Shown here in pieces: positions 50,993 to 60,080 of a DNA stretch of 64,000 bases. Numbering within the stretch: the stretch's first letter is position 1; each line of letters starts with the position of its first letter. A model generated the notes under the pieces. The model had not been told where the DNA came from, ran no database searches, and saw nothing but the letters and a program-made list of their open reading frames with translations. Position numbers and translations under genes: made by a program. Origin of the DNA: Catellatospora tritici (lineage in GTDB: Bacteria > Actinomycetota > Actinomycetes > Mycobacteriales > Micromonosporaceae); assembly GCF_019083965.1 (NCBI RefSeq), contig NZ_JAHRCY010000006.1, forward strand, positions 411,791-475,790, read 5' to 3'.

Positions 50993-52315
50993 ATGTCCGA
51001 AGCAACGATGCCGCCGTGGACGGCGGAGCAGGTGCAGGCGCTCGCGCCCGACGCCTCCTCCTTCGCCTCGGCGCGCAAGCTCGCCGCCTCCGGCGGCTGG
51101 AGCACCACCGGCACCGGCGGGGAGCCGGCCGGGTTGTGGGGCCTGTGCAAGGGCAGCGGGAGCAGCCCGTACCAGATCTGCGTGGACCTCACCGAGCCCG
51201 CGTACAAGTGCTCCTGCCCCAGCCGCAAGTTCCCCTGCAAGCACGCGCTCGCGCTGCTGCTGCGCTGGTCCGGCGGCCAGGTGACCGCCACCGAGCCGCC
51301 GGACTGGATGACGCAGTGGACGACCGCCCGCGGTGCCCGCGCCGAGAAGAAGGCCGAGCGCACGACCGTGCCACGCACGGAGGCTCAGGAAAAAGCCGCG
51401 CAGCGCCGCGCCGACAAGCGGGCCGAGTCGGTCGCGGGCGGCGTCGCCGAGCTGCGGGTATGGCTGGCCGACCAGATCCGCCACGGCATCGCGGGCCTGG
51501 ACCAGTCCGGCTACAAACCGTTCGAGCAGGTGGCCGCCCGGCTCGTCGACGCGCAGGCCCCCGGCCTGGCCGCGGCGGTGCGTCGCCTGGCCCCGCTGCC
51601 CAGCTCGGGGGCGGGCTGGGAGCAGCGGCTGCTGGCCGAGCTGTCGCTGCTGCACCTGCTCACCGGGGCGGTGGGGGCGGACGAGCTGCCCGAGGAGCTG
51701 GCCGCCACGGTCCGCGCCCGGGTCGGCGCCCCGGCCACCACCGAGCAGGTCCTGGCGACCCCGCCGGTCCGCGACACCTGGCAGGTCATCGGCGTACGCG
51801 ACGAGACCGAGGACAAGCTCACCAGCCGCCGGGTATGGCTGCGCGGCCGCGACACCGGCCGCGCCGCCCTGATCCTGTCCTTCGCCGCCCCCGGCCAGGC
51901 CCTGCCCGTCGACCTGGTCCTCGGCACCGAGGTGGAGGCCGACCTGTGCTTCCACCCGGGCGCCACCCCGCTGCGGGCCCTGGTGGCGGCCCGCCACGGC
52001 GCGCCCAGCCAGTGCCCGCAGCCGGGCCCGGTGCCCATCGTCGCCGCGGCGCTGCGTGAACTGGCCGCGGCGCTGGCCGGAGATCCGTGGCTGACCGGCT
52101 GGCCGCTGCTGCTGTACGGCACGCTGGTGCCCGGCACGCCCTGGCACCTGGTCGACGCCGACGGCGACGCGTTGCCGCTGGACCCGGCGGCGGGCGACCC
52201 GTGGCGCACCGCCGCGGTCGCGGGCGGGCGGCCGGTCACGCTGGCCGCCGAGTGGACCCCGGCCGGACTGCGTCCGCTGACCGTGTACGCCGACGAAGAG
52301 GTGGTGCGCGCATGA
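50993..52315 (+). CDS. SWIM zinc-finger protein (YehQ-like)
   Basis: 440 residues from the ATG at 50993. SWIM finger YKCSCPSRKFPCKHALAL at ~70-88 gives Cys-x-Cys...Cys-x-His, the zinc-binding pattern used to contact DNA, RNA or proteins. The rest is helical, followed by a beta-rich C-terminal half. First gene of the SWIM-DUF5691-MoxR-DUF5682-VWA operon, which resembles E. coli yehQ with yehL/M/P. The stop overlaps a 19-codon mini-ORF that links to the next gene. Confidence 0.86.
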   Translation: MSEATMPPWTAEQVQALAPDASSFASARKLAASGGWSTTGTGGEPAGLWGLCKGSGSSPYQICVDLTEPAYKCSCPSRKFPCKHALALLLRWSGGQVTATEPPDWMTQWTTARGARAEKKAERTTVPRTEAQEKAAQRRADKRAESVAGGVAELRVWLADQIRHGIAGLDQSGYKPFEQVAARLVDAQAPGLAAAVRRLAPLPSSGAGWEQRLLAELSLLHLLTGAVGADELPEELAATVRARVGAPATTEQVLATPPVRDTWQVIGVRDETEDKLTSRRVWLRGRDTGRAALILSFAAPGQALPVDLVLGTEVEADLCFHPGATPLRALVAARHGAPSQCPQPGPVPIVAAALRELAAALAGDPWLTGWPLLLYGTLVPGTPWHLVDADGDALPLDPAAGDPWRTAAVAGGRPVTLAAEWTPAGLRPLTVYADEEVVRA

Positions 52316-52371
52316 GCGACCCGACCACACTGCCGCACCCCGGCCTCCCGAGGAACGGGGAACCGGCATGA
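52312..52371 (+). CDS. 19-codon coupling mini-ORF
   Basis: ATG at 52312 overlaps the SWIM stop (ATGA) and its own stop overlaps the next ATG at 52368 (ATGA). The 19-residue product MSDPTTLPHPGLPRNGEPA has no homology I recognise. It may keep ribosomes moving from the SWIM to the DUF5691 gene. Coding status is uncertain. Confidence 0.4.
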   Translation: MSDPTTLPHPGLPRNGEPA

Positions 52372-53864
52372 GCAGCCCCGACACGACCGCTGCCCTGTGG
52401 CCGCACCTGCTGTCCAGTGCGCTGGTCGGCACCGACCGCCGCGCCTGCGCCCCCGAGGCGGTGCCGGAACCGCTGGTTGGTGCCGTGCCCGCGGGGCCGC
52501 TGGACCCCGACGGGCTGCTGACCGCCGCCGCGGTGGTGACCGTGGCTCGGCGTGCCGGGCAGCAGCCCGCACGCATCGAGACGCCCGCGCCCGCCCCGGC
52601 CGAGACCGCGCCCTACGCCCCGCCCGCCGCGCAGCAGCGGCTCAGCCGACTGCTGTCCGGATCGGACGTCGAGGTCGACCGCCAGGTGCAGCGCGAACTG
52701 CTCGGCGAGTGGCTGCGGCTGGCCGCCGACCGCGGCCTGCTGGCCGCACCGCAGCACCTGGTTTCCCTGCTGGAGCAGGCCGACTCCGGCCAGCGTCCGC
52801 TGGTGCGCGCCGTAGGCGGGGCCCGCCTGCAGTGGCTGTGCGCCGAAGGCCCCGGCCGCTGGTCCTGGGCCATGGCCGCGCCCGAGGCGGCCCCAGGCGC
52901 CGACGACGACTGGGACACCGGCCGGATCGAGGCCCGCGCCGCCCACCTGGCCCGCCTGCGCGGCACCGACCCGGCGGCCGGACGCGACCTGCTCGCCGAG
53001 GTGTGGCCGCAGGAGAAGGCCGCCGACCTGGCCGCCCTCATCGAAGCCTGCGTCACCGGGCTCGGCCTCGACGACGAGCCGTGGCTGGAGAAGGCGCTCG
53101 ACGACCGGCGCACCCAGGTCCGTGACGCGGCGGCCCGGCTGCTGGGGCGGCTGCCCGGCTCGGCGTACCGGCAGCGCATGGCCGACCGGGCGCTGGCCTG
53201 CGTGGAGGCGGTCAAGGCGCGGCGGCTGGAGGTGACCCCGCCCGCCGAGTGCGACGCCGGGATGCGCCGCGACGGCATCATCGCCAAGCCCCCCGCCGGA
53301 ACCGGCGAGCGGGCCCACTGGCTCGCCCAGGTCATCGCCGCCGCCCCGCTGGACTGCTGGACCGCCGTCGACGCCGACCCGGCCGCCCTGCTCAACCGCA
53401 AAGCCTCCGACGACTGGGGCCCGACGGTCCGGCAGGGCCTGGCCCGCGCCGCGGTCGCCCAGCGCGACGGCCAATGGGCCAAGGCCCTGCTGTCGGCCGG
53501 GTTCTCCGACGCCGGGGAACTGCACACCCAGCTCGTGGCCGTGCTGCCGCCCGACGAACTGGCCGACACCGTCGCCCAACACGTGCGCCGCAACGTCGAC
53601 AGCGCCGTACGGCTGCTGCCCGCGCTGCCCGAGCCATGGCCCACCGTGGTGTGCGACGCGGTGCTGACCGTCCTGCGCGACCGGGAACGCTCCAGCGGCG
53701 GCCGGTTCCAACTGCTGCGTCGCGCCGAGACGGGCCTGCACCCCGCGTACGCGCCACAGCTGGCGGCGCTGCTCGACGACATGCCGCAGCTCTATGTCCA
53801 GCTGCTCACCCGACTGCACACCATCCTCGCCATCCGGCACGACATCCACCGGGAGTTCGCATGA
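52368..53864 (+). CDS. DUF5691 family protein
   Basis: 498 residues. Helical repeat-rich protein with LWPHLLSSALVGTDRR at the start and ALALLNRKASDDWGPTVRQGLA-like segments in two halves. This is the DUF5691-type partner found beside SWIM and MoxR genes. GGGGAACC precedes the ATG. Stop overlaps the MoxR start by ATGA. Role unknown; could be an adaptor or substrate-binding subunit. Confidence 0.8.
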   Translation: MSSPDTTAALWPHLLSSALVGTDRRACAPEAVPEPLVGAVPAGPLDPDGLLTAAAVVTVARRAGQQPARIETPAPAPAETAPYAPPAAQQRLSRLLSGSDVEVDRQVQRELLGEWLRLAADRGLLAAPQHLVSLLEQADSGQRPLVRAVGGARLQWLCAEGPGRWSWAMAAPEAAPGADDDWDTGRIEARAAHLARLRGTDPAAGRDLLAEVWPQEKAADLAALIEACVTGLGLDDEPWLEKALDDRRTQVRDAAARLLGRLPGSAYRQRMADRALACVEAVKARRLEVTPPAECDAGMRRDGIIAKPPAGTGERAHWLAQVIAAAPLDCWTAVDADPAALLNRKASDDWGPTVRQGLARAAVAQRDGQWAKALLSAGFSDAGELHTQLVAVLPPDELADTVAQHVRRNVDSAVRLLPALPEPWPTVVCDAVLTVLRDRERSSGGRFQLLRRAETGLHPAYAPQLAALLDDMPQLYVQLLTRLHTILAIRHDIHREFA

Positions 53865-54946
53865 CCGCCACCATCGACACGCCGACCGTGCTGCGCCCGC
53901 ACGCCGAGCAGTCGTACGCCCACGAGCTGGCGGCCCTGGCCGCCGCCGACGACCGGCCCCGCCCGCCGGGCTGGCGGCTGTCCCCGCAGGCGGTGGTGAC
54001 GTACCTGCTTGGCGACGGCGACCAGATCAGCCCGAAGTACATCGGCCCGCGCCGGCTCATGGAGGTCGCCGTCGCGACCCTGGCCACCGACCGGGCGCTG
54101 CTGCTGCTCGGCGTGCCCGGCACCGCCAAGACCTGGGTGTCGGAGCACCTGGCCGCCGCGATCAGCGGCGACTCGACACTGCTGGTCCAGGGCACCGCGG
54201 GCACCCCCGAGGAGGCCATCCGGTACGGCTGGAACTACGCCCGCCTGCTGTCGGAGGGCCCGACCCCGGCGGCGGTGGTGCCGAGCCCGCTGATGGTGGC
54301 CATGCGCACCGGCGCCATCGCCCGGGTCGAGGAGCTGACCCGCGTCCCGTCCGACGTGCAGGACACCCTGATCACGATCCTGTCGGAGAAGACGCTGCCG
54401 GTGCCGGAGCTCGGCGACGAGGTGATGGCGGTCAAGGGCTTCAACGTCATCGCCACCGCCAACGACCGCGACCGGGGCGTCAACGAACTGTCCAGCGCGC
54501 TGCGCCGCCGCTTCAATACGGTGGTGCTGCCGGTGCCGGGCTCGGTCGACGAGGAGGTCGACATCGTGCAGCGGCGGGTCGCGTCGCTGGGCCGGTCGCT
54601 GGAGCTGCCGGAGGTGCCCGACGCGATCAACGAGATCCGCCGCGTGGTGACCGTGTTCCGGGAGCTGCGTGAGGGGTTGACCGCTGACGGGCGTACCAAG
54701 CTGAAGAGCCCCAGCGGCACGCTGTCCACCGCCGAGGCGATCTCGGTGATGACCAGCGGCATGGCGCTGGCCTCGCACTTCGGCGACGGTGTGGTCCGCG
54801 CCGCCGACGTGGCCGCGGGCATCCGCGGCGCGGTGGTCCGCGACCCCGTCACCGACGCCGTCATCTGGCGGGAGTACCTGGAGACCGTGGCGCGCGAGCG
54901 CGACGGCTGGAAGGACTTCTACCGGGCCGCGCGGGAGGCGGAGTGA
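53861..54946 (+). CDS. MoxR-type AAA+ ATPase (YehL-like)
   Basis: 361 residues. Walker A GVPGTAKTW (~84), a variant Walker B region (IARVEELTRVP, with Glu-Glu where most have Asp-Glu), sensor 1 FNVIATANDRD, arginine finger region ALRRRFN. MoxR ATPases work with VWA proteins as chelatase- or chaperone-like remodelling machines. Middle gene of the five, coupled on both sides by 4-base overlaps. Confidence 0.9.
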   Translation: MTATIDTPTVLRPHAEQSYAHELAALAAADDRPRPPGWRLSPQAVVTYLLGDGDQISPKYIGPRRLMEVAVATLATDRALLLLGVPGTAKTWVSEHLAAAISGDSTLLVQGTAGTPEEAIRYGWNYARLLSEGPTPAAVVPSPLMVAMRTGAIARVEELTRVPSDVQDTLITILSEKTLPVPELGDEVMAVKGFNVIATANDRDRGVNELSSALRRRFNTVVLPVPGSVDEEVDIVQRRVASLGRSLELPEVPDAINEIRRVVTVFRELREGLTADGRTKLKSPSGTLSTAEAISVMTSGMALASHFGDGVVRAADVAAGIRGAVVRDPVTDAVIWREYLETVARERDGWKDFYRAAREAE

Positions 54947-57297
54947 CCAGCGACCGCGTGCACGTCTTCGGCATCCGCCACCACGGTCCGGGCTCGGCCC
55001 GGGCCCTGGTGCGGGCCCTGGACGAGCTGCGCCCCGACCTGATCCTCGTGGAGGGACCGCCCGAGGCCGACGGCCTGGTGGCGCTGGCCGCCCACGAGGG
55101 TCTGCAGCCGCCGGTGGCGCTGCTGGCGTACCCGACGGGCACCGGGACGAACCCCGGCGAGGGCGCGTCGTTCTGGCCGTTCGCGGTCTTCTCGCCCGAA
55201 TGGCAGGCCCTGCGTCACGCCGTCACCCACGACGTGCCGCTGCGCTTCTGCGACCTGCCCGCCGGGCACCGCTTCGCCGCCCGCGCCGTGGCCCAGGCCC
55301 CGGCCGAACCCACCGCCGACGCCGAGTCTGCAACGGACACCGTCGAGACGGACACCATCGACCCCGTCGAGCTGCGCGTCGACCCGATCGCCGGGCTGGC
55401 GCACGCGGCCGGGTACGACGACGCCGAACGCTGGTGGGAGGACGTCATCGAGCACCGCCGCGACGGCACGCCGTTCGCGGCGGTCGCCGAGGCGATGACC
55501 GAGGTACGCCGACACAGCCCCGCCATCGAGGAGGACCTGGTCCGCGAGGCGTACATGCGGCACACGCTGCGCGCCGCGCTGCGGGAGGGCCACCAGCGCA
55601 TCGCCGTCGTCTGCGGCGCCTGGCACGTGCCCGCCCTGTCCGGCGACCTGCCGCCCGAGAAGGACGACAAGGCGCTGCTCAAGGGCCTGCCGACGGTGCC
55701 GACCGCGATCACCTGGGTGCCGTGGACGCACGGGCGGCTCGCCTCGTGGAGCGGCTATGGCGCCGGGGTCACCTCGCCCGGCTGGTACCACCACCTGTTC
55801 ACCGCGCCGGACCACCCGGTCGAGCGGTGGCTGGTCGAGGTCGCCGGGGTGCTACGCGCCCAGGACCTGCCGGTGTCCAGCGCCCACGTCATCGAGGCGA
55901 CCCGCCTGGCCGACACTCTCGCCGTGCTGCGCGGACGACCGTTGCCGGGCCTGGCCGAGGTCACCGAGGCGACCCGGGCGGTGCTCTGCGACGGCGACGA
56001 GACCCGGCTGGAGCTGATTCAGCGGCAGGTCGTGGTGGGGGAGCGGCTCGGTGCCGTACCCGACGAGACCCCGTCCGTGCCGCTGGCCCGTGACGTGGCC
56101 GCCCAGGCCAAGCGGCTGCGCCTGCCGACCGAGGCCCTGATCCGCGACCTTGACCTGGACCTGCGCAAACCCAACGACCTGGAGCGCAGCCGCCTGCTGC
56201 ACCGGCTGCGGCTGCTCGGCGTGCACTGGGGCCGCCCCGCCCAGCGCGCCCGCGGCGGCAAGGGCACCTTCTGGGAGTCCTGGCAACTCCAATGGCAGCC
56301 CGAGTACGCCGTCGACCTCATCAGCGCCAGCGCGTACGGCGTCACCGTCGAGCAGGCCGCCACCGCCAAGGTCGTCGAGTCCTGCCCGGACGCCGATCTC
56401 GCCGGACTCACCGGCCTGCTGGAGTCGTGCCTGCTCGCACAGCTGCCACAGGCCCAGCCCGCGGTGCTCAAGGCACTGGCCGACCGGGCCGCCGTCGACA
56501 CCGACGTCGCGCAGCTCATGGCCGCCGTGCCCGCGCTGGCCCGGTCGCTGCGTTACGGCGACGTCCGCGCCACCAGCACCGACGCCCTGGCCGAAGTCCT
56601 GTCCGGACTGGTCACCCGGATCCGGCTGGGCCTGCCCGGCGCGGTCACCGGCCTCGACGACGACGCCGCCCGCGCCCTGCGAGTCCACCTCGACGGCACC
56701 CACGAGGCCCTCAACCTGCTCGCGGAACGTGGGGAGTCGGCTGGCGCGCCGCGTGAGCGGCGGCGCGCCGGGACGAGCCACGTTCCGGCCGAACTGCCGC
56801 TGCGGCAGGAGTGGCTGGACACCCTGGCCCGTCTCGTCGACCGGCCGGACCTGCCCGGTCTGCTCGCCGGACGGCTGCTGCGGCTGCTGCGCGACGCGGG
56901 CACCCTCGACGCCGACGCGGTCGAGCTGCGCCTGGCCCGTTCGCTCACCGTCGGCGTGCCCGCGCCGTCGGCCGCCGCGTACGTCGAGGGCTTCATCGCC
57001 GGAGGCGGGCTGCTGCTCGTGCACGACGAGGCGCTGCTGTCCCTGGTGGACCGGTGGCTGGTCGGCCTCGGACCGGACACGTTCACGGCGGTGCTGCCGC
57101 TGCTGCGGCGGACCTTCGGCACCTTCGCCGCCCCGGAGCGCCGCTCGGTCGGCGAACGCGTACGCCACCTGGGCAGCGGCGACCCCGGCCGCCCCGCGTC
57201 CGGTGACGACGATCTGGCGACACTGGACCCCGACCGGGTCGCGCTGGTGCTGCCGACCCTGAAACTGCTGGTCACCGCTGGAGGAACACGGTCATGA
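54943..57297 (+). CDS. DUF5682 family protein (YehM-like)
   Basis: 784 residues from a GTG. N-terminal VHVFGIRHHGPGSARALVRAL and LILVEGPPEADGL carry His/Glu residues reminiscent of the EreA/ChaN/TraB-type fold, suggesting a metal-dependent or ligand-binding domain (inference). The long C-terminal part is helical with Arg-rich segments. Always between MoxR and VWA genes in this type of operon. Overlaps both neighbours by four bases. Confidence 0.85.
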   Translation: MTSDRVHVFGIRHHGPGSARALVRALDELRPDLILVEGPPEADGLVALAAHEGLQPPVALLAYPTGTGTNPGEGASFWPFAVFSPEWQALRHAVTHDVPLRFCDLPAGHRFAARAVAQAPAEPTADAESATDTVETDTIDPVELRVDPIAGLAHAAGYDDAERWWEDVIEHRRDGTPFAAVAEAMTEVRRHSPAIEEDLVREAYMRHTLRAALREGHQRIAVVCGAWHVPALSGDLPPEKDDKALLKGLPTVPTAITWVPWTHGRLASWSGYGAGVTSPGWYHHLFTAPDHPVERWLVEVAGVLRAQDLPVSSAHVIEATRLADTLAVLRGRPLPGLAEVTEATRAVLCDGDETRLELIQRQVVVGERLGAVPDETPSVPLARDVAAQAKRLRLPTEALIRDLDLDLRKPNDLERSRLLHRLRLLGVHWGRPAQRARGGKGTFWESWQLQWQPEYAVDLISASAYGVTVEQAATAKVVESCPDADLAGLTGLLESCLLAQLPQAQPAVLKALADRAAVDTDVAQLMAAVPALARSLRYGDVRATSTDALAEVLSGLVTRIRLGLPGAVTGLDDDAARALRVHLDGTHEALNLLAERGESAGAPRERRRAGTSHVPAELPLRQEWLDTLARLVDRPDLPGLLAGRLLRLLRDAGTLDADAVELRLARSLTVGVPAPSAAAYVEGFIAGGGLLLVHDEALLSLVDRWLVGLGPDTFTAVLPLLRRTFGTFAAPERRSVGERVRHLGSGDPGRPASGDDDLATLDPDRVALVLPTLKLLVTAGGTRS

Positions 57298-58442
57298 GCG
57301 ACGAGGAGCGGCTGCGCCGCTGGCGGCTGGTGCTCGGCGGTGACGGCGACGGCACCGGCGTACGCCTGTCCGGAACAGACAGCGGCATGGACGACGCCCT
57401 GTCCGCGCTCTACCGAGGCGAGGGCGAGGGCGGTGGCAGTGGCCGCAGCGCCGGACTCGGCGGCTCGGCGCCGAAGGTGGCCCGCTGGCTGGGCGACATC
57501 CGGCAGTACTTTCCGTCCACCGTCGTACAGGTCATGCAGGCTGACGCGATCGAACGGCTCAACCTGACCCGGCTGCTGGTCGAACCGGAGATGCTGGAGG
57601 CGGTCGAACCCGACGTGCACCTGGTCGGCACGCTGCTGTCCCTGAACAAGGTGATGCCCGACAAGGCCCGCGCCACCGCGCGCATGGTGGTGGCGAAGGT
57701 CGTCGCCGAGCTGGAGCGGCGGGTCGCCAACAAGACCCGCGCCGCCGTCACCGGGGCCCTCAACCGTGCCGCCCGGATCAACCGTCCCCGCCACCGCGAC
57801 ATCGACTGGCAGCGCACCATCCGCGCCAACCTCAAGCACTACCAGGCCGAACACCGCACCATCGTGCCGGAGCGGCTGATCGGCTACGGGCGGCAGACCC
57901 GGGCGGTGCAGCGCGATGTGGTGCTGTGCGTGGACCAGTCGGGCTCGATGGCGGCGTCGGTCGTCTACTCGGGAGTGTTCGCCGCGGTGCTCGCCTCGAT
58001 GAAGACGCTGCGCACGTCACTGGTTGTGTTCGACACCGCGGTCGTGGACCTGACCGACCAGCTGCACGACCCGGTCGAGGTGCTCTTCGGCACCCAACTG
58101 GGCGGTGGCACCGACATCAACCGCGCCATCGGCTACTGCCAGGGCCTGGTAACCCGTCCGCGCGACAGCATCTTCATCCTCATCAGTGATCTCTATGAGG
58201 GCGGGGTGCGTCAGGAGATGCTGCGCCGGGTCGCCGCGATGACGGCGGCGGGGGTGCAGGTCATCGTGCTGCTGGCGCTGTCGGATGAAGGACAGCCCGC
58301 GTACGACCACGGCAACGCGGCCGCGTTGGCGGCGATGGGGGTGCCGTCGTTCGCCTGCACGCCTGACGCGTTCCCGGAACTGATGGCCGCGGCCATCGAG
58401 AGGCGTGATCTCGCACCGATCATCGAGAAACTGAAGGGCTGA
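57294..58442 (+). CDS. VWA-domain protein (YehP-like)
   Basis: 382 residues. C-terminal VWA domain with a complete MIDAS: DQSGSMA (~213), GGTDIN (Thr) and ISDLYEGG (Asp). N-terminal ~190 residues helical. VWA partners of MoxR ATPases deliver or recognise the client protein. Last gene of the operon; a hairpin terminator follows at 58463. Confidence 0.9.
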   Translation: MSDEERLRRWRLVLGGDGDGTGVRLSGTDSGMDDALSALYRGEGEGGGSGRSAGLGGSAPKVARWLGDIRQYFPSTVVQVMQADAIERLNLTRLLVEPEMLEAVEPDVHLVGTLLSLNKVMPDKARATARMVVAKVVAELERRVANKTRAAVTGALNRAARINRPRHRDIDWQRTIRANLKHYQAEHRTIVPERLIGYGRQTRAVQRDVVLCVDQSGSMAASVVYSGVFAAVLASMKTLRTSLVVFDTAVVDLTDQLHDPVEVLFGTQLGGGTDINRAIGYCQGLVTRPRDSIFILISDLYEGGVRQEMLRRVAAMTAAGVQVIVLLALSDEGQPAYDHGNAAALAAMGVPSFACTPDAFPELMAAAIERRDLAPIIEKLKG

Positions 58443-58462
58443 TAGTTTTCACAGCTCACGGG

Positions 58463-58508
58463 ATCCGGCCGCGCTGACCTGGGGAGGTTGACGGGCGCGG
58501 CCGGATCA
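58463..58508. terminator. hairpin between convergent genes
   Basis: GATCCGGCCGCGC (58463-58475) and its exact reverse complement 58496-58508 form a 13-bp stem with a 20-base loop, 20 bases after the VWA stop. Confidence 0.6.
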
Positions 58509-58592
58509 CTCTGATCACACCGCTCGGTGACGCTGCGGTCAAGTCGTCCGGTCGTACGGCACCGGCAGGCTGACCGGTGGCTGAGAGTTCCC

Positions 58593-59060
58593 TCAATGCT
58601 CAAGAAGCCAGTTCCAGGCACTTGCGAACACCCCGGGACCGAACGTCAACCGCAGTGAGATCGCCAGCACCGCCGCCACGAAGAGCAGCCCGGCCAGCCC
58701 GATGAGCAGCCGCACCACCAACGGCTGCCGCTTGACCCAGCCGGTCCAGCCGCTGAGCTTGCCCTTGCCGAAGACCAGCAGGTTGCGGGCCCAGGCGAAC
58801 TCGATCGCCCAGATGCCCAGACCGGCGAAGACGATCAGCCACCCGGGGCCCGGCAGCGGGATCAGCACCAGCCCGGCGAGCACCACGATGCCGCCCAGCG
58901 CCCCGATGATGATCCTCAGCGCGTACCGGCCGGTGGGATTCGCCCTGATGGCGAGGTAGCCGAGGCGGACTCGGTCCTTCAGGCCGGTGCGGGTAGGCGG
59001 TTCCGGCTGCCGAAAGTCCGGTTTGTCGGTCATCGCCCCAACCCTGCCTGTCTCGCTCAT
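58593..59060 (-). CDS. TIGR02611-type membrane protein
   Basis: 155 residues from the ATG at 59060 (AAGGG five bases ahead); a start at 59033 is possible. Three to four membrane helices (IIIGALGGIVVLAGLVLI, GWLIVFAGLGIWAIEFAW, LLIGLAGLLFVAAVLAI) with the LIPLPGPGWLIV turn typical of this actinobacterial family. Function unknown. Confidence 0.85.
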   Translation of the reverse strand: MSETGRVGAMTDKPDFRQPEPPTRTGLKDRVRLGYLAIRANPTGRYALRIIIGALGGIVVLAGLVLIPLPGPGWLIVFAGLGIWAIEFAWARNLLVFGKGKLSGWTGWVKRQPLVVRLLIGLAGLLFVAAVLAISLRLTFGPGVFASAWNWLLEH

Positions 59061-59325
59061 CGGGCCCTTGAAATCACCCGTCACCAACCCCGATGACTGG
59101 ACGTTACCGGAGTGTGTCGACGCCTTGGGTGGCATCACATATGAGCAATTCTGGGCAAAACACGGCATCTTACTCCCTGTAGGTGCGCCGGGGCCCGCGT
59201 TTTCATCGATCTTCCCGCGATCGGGTGAGATCGTAACGATGACGGAGCGTATAAGGGAGAGTCACCTTGAGTATGGGAGAGGCGGAGCGATTGAGCTCCG
59301 CCGCAGTGCCGGGGGGAGTACGTCC

Positions 59326-59757
59326 ATGAGTGCCATCCGTCCTACGACCGTCGAGGTCGAGACATCGCTGCGGCTGGTCGCGCCCGACGCGACCTCGCTT
59401 CCGGTGCGGGCGAGCCTTCGCTACGACCCGGTCGACCCGTACGCGGTGCATGTGCTCTTCCACGCCGAATCCGCCGGCGGCGAGGCGGTGAGCTGGTCGT
59501 TCGCCCGTGAACTGCTGGTCACCGGCCTCGACGAACCGGCCGGCATCGGCGATGTGCGGGTCTGGCCCTGGGCCACCCCGCGCGGCGACTTCGTCGCGCT
59601 CGCCCTGTCGTCGCCCGACGGCAACGCGCTCTTCGAGGTCCCCCGTAGCGTCCTCGTCCGCTTCCTGCGACGCACCTACGTCGTCGTACCGCGCGGTCGT
59701 GAGACCGATCACCTCGACGTCGACGCCGCCGTCAACCGGCTCCTCGCCGGACGCTGA
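59326..59757 (+). CDS. SsgA-family sporulation/cell-division regulator
   Basis: 143 residues, GGGGGGAG before the ATG. LRYDPVDPYAVHVLFHAE, WSFARELLVTGLDEPAGIGDVRVWPW and VLVRFLRRTYVVVP are hallmarks of SsgA-like proteins, which exist only in sporulating or morphologically complex actinobacteria and guide septum placement. SsgB-like rather than SsgA by length; supports the taxonomic inference. Confidence 0.93.
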   Translation: MSAIRPTTVEVETSLRLVAPDATSLPVRASLRYDPVDPYAVHVLFHAESAGGEAVSWSFARELLVTGLDEPAGIGDVRVWPWATPRGDFVALALSSPDGNALFEVPRSVLVRFLRRTYVVVPRGRETDHLDVDAAVNRLLAGR

Positions 59758-59933
59758 ACCACGCCCCACCCCGGCGGTCACTGACCGTCACCAAAGACCG
59801 GACGAGGTGCTCCTGCGAGAGCACCTCGACCTGTTTGTCGGCGGTTTGTCGACGGTCCTCGCCTACGCGCCACGCCGAGGGGGTACCGAGATGCGAGCGG
59901 CGCTGAACATGCTGTAGAGTTCCATCTCGTTGC

Positions 59934-60008
59934 GGGCGATTGGCGCAGCGGGAGCGCGCTTCCTTCACACGGAAGAGGTCACTGGTTCGATCCCAGTATC
60001 GCCCACCA
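59934..60008 (+). tRNA. tRNA-Val(CAC)
   Basis: Acceptor GGGCGAT/ATCGCCC, anticodon CAC, CCA encoded. A TAGAGT box lies 14 bases upstream. The 3' half is duplicated at 63716, marking it as an integration target. Confidence 0.95.
59964..60008 (+). other. attachment site, tRNA-side copy
   Basis: Bases 59964-60001 are identical to 63716-63753 and the whole 45 bases match at 44 positions. Crossover in the tRNA 3' half keeps the tRNA intact after integration. Confidence 0.8.
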
Positions 60009-60024
60009 TCAGCTAGAACAGGTC

Positions 60025-60046
60025 AGGCCCTTCTTCGGAAGGGCCT
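60025..60046 (+). terminator. terminator of tRNA-Val(CAC)
   Basis: AGGCCCTTC/GAAGGGCCT stem with a TTCG tetraloop, followed by TCCTCGTTTT; a textbook intrinsic terminator. Confidence 0.85.
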
Positions 60047-60080
60047 TCCTCGTTTTCGGGCAAGGTGTCGAGGCCCAAAG

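Noticed and set aside
50033..52576. 847-codon minus-strand ORF opposite the SWIM and neighbouring genes
   Set aside because: Shadow frame, for the same compositional reason.
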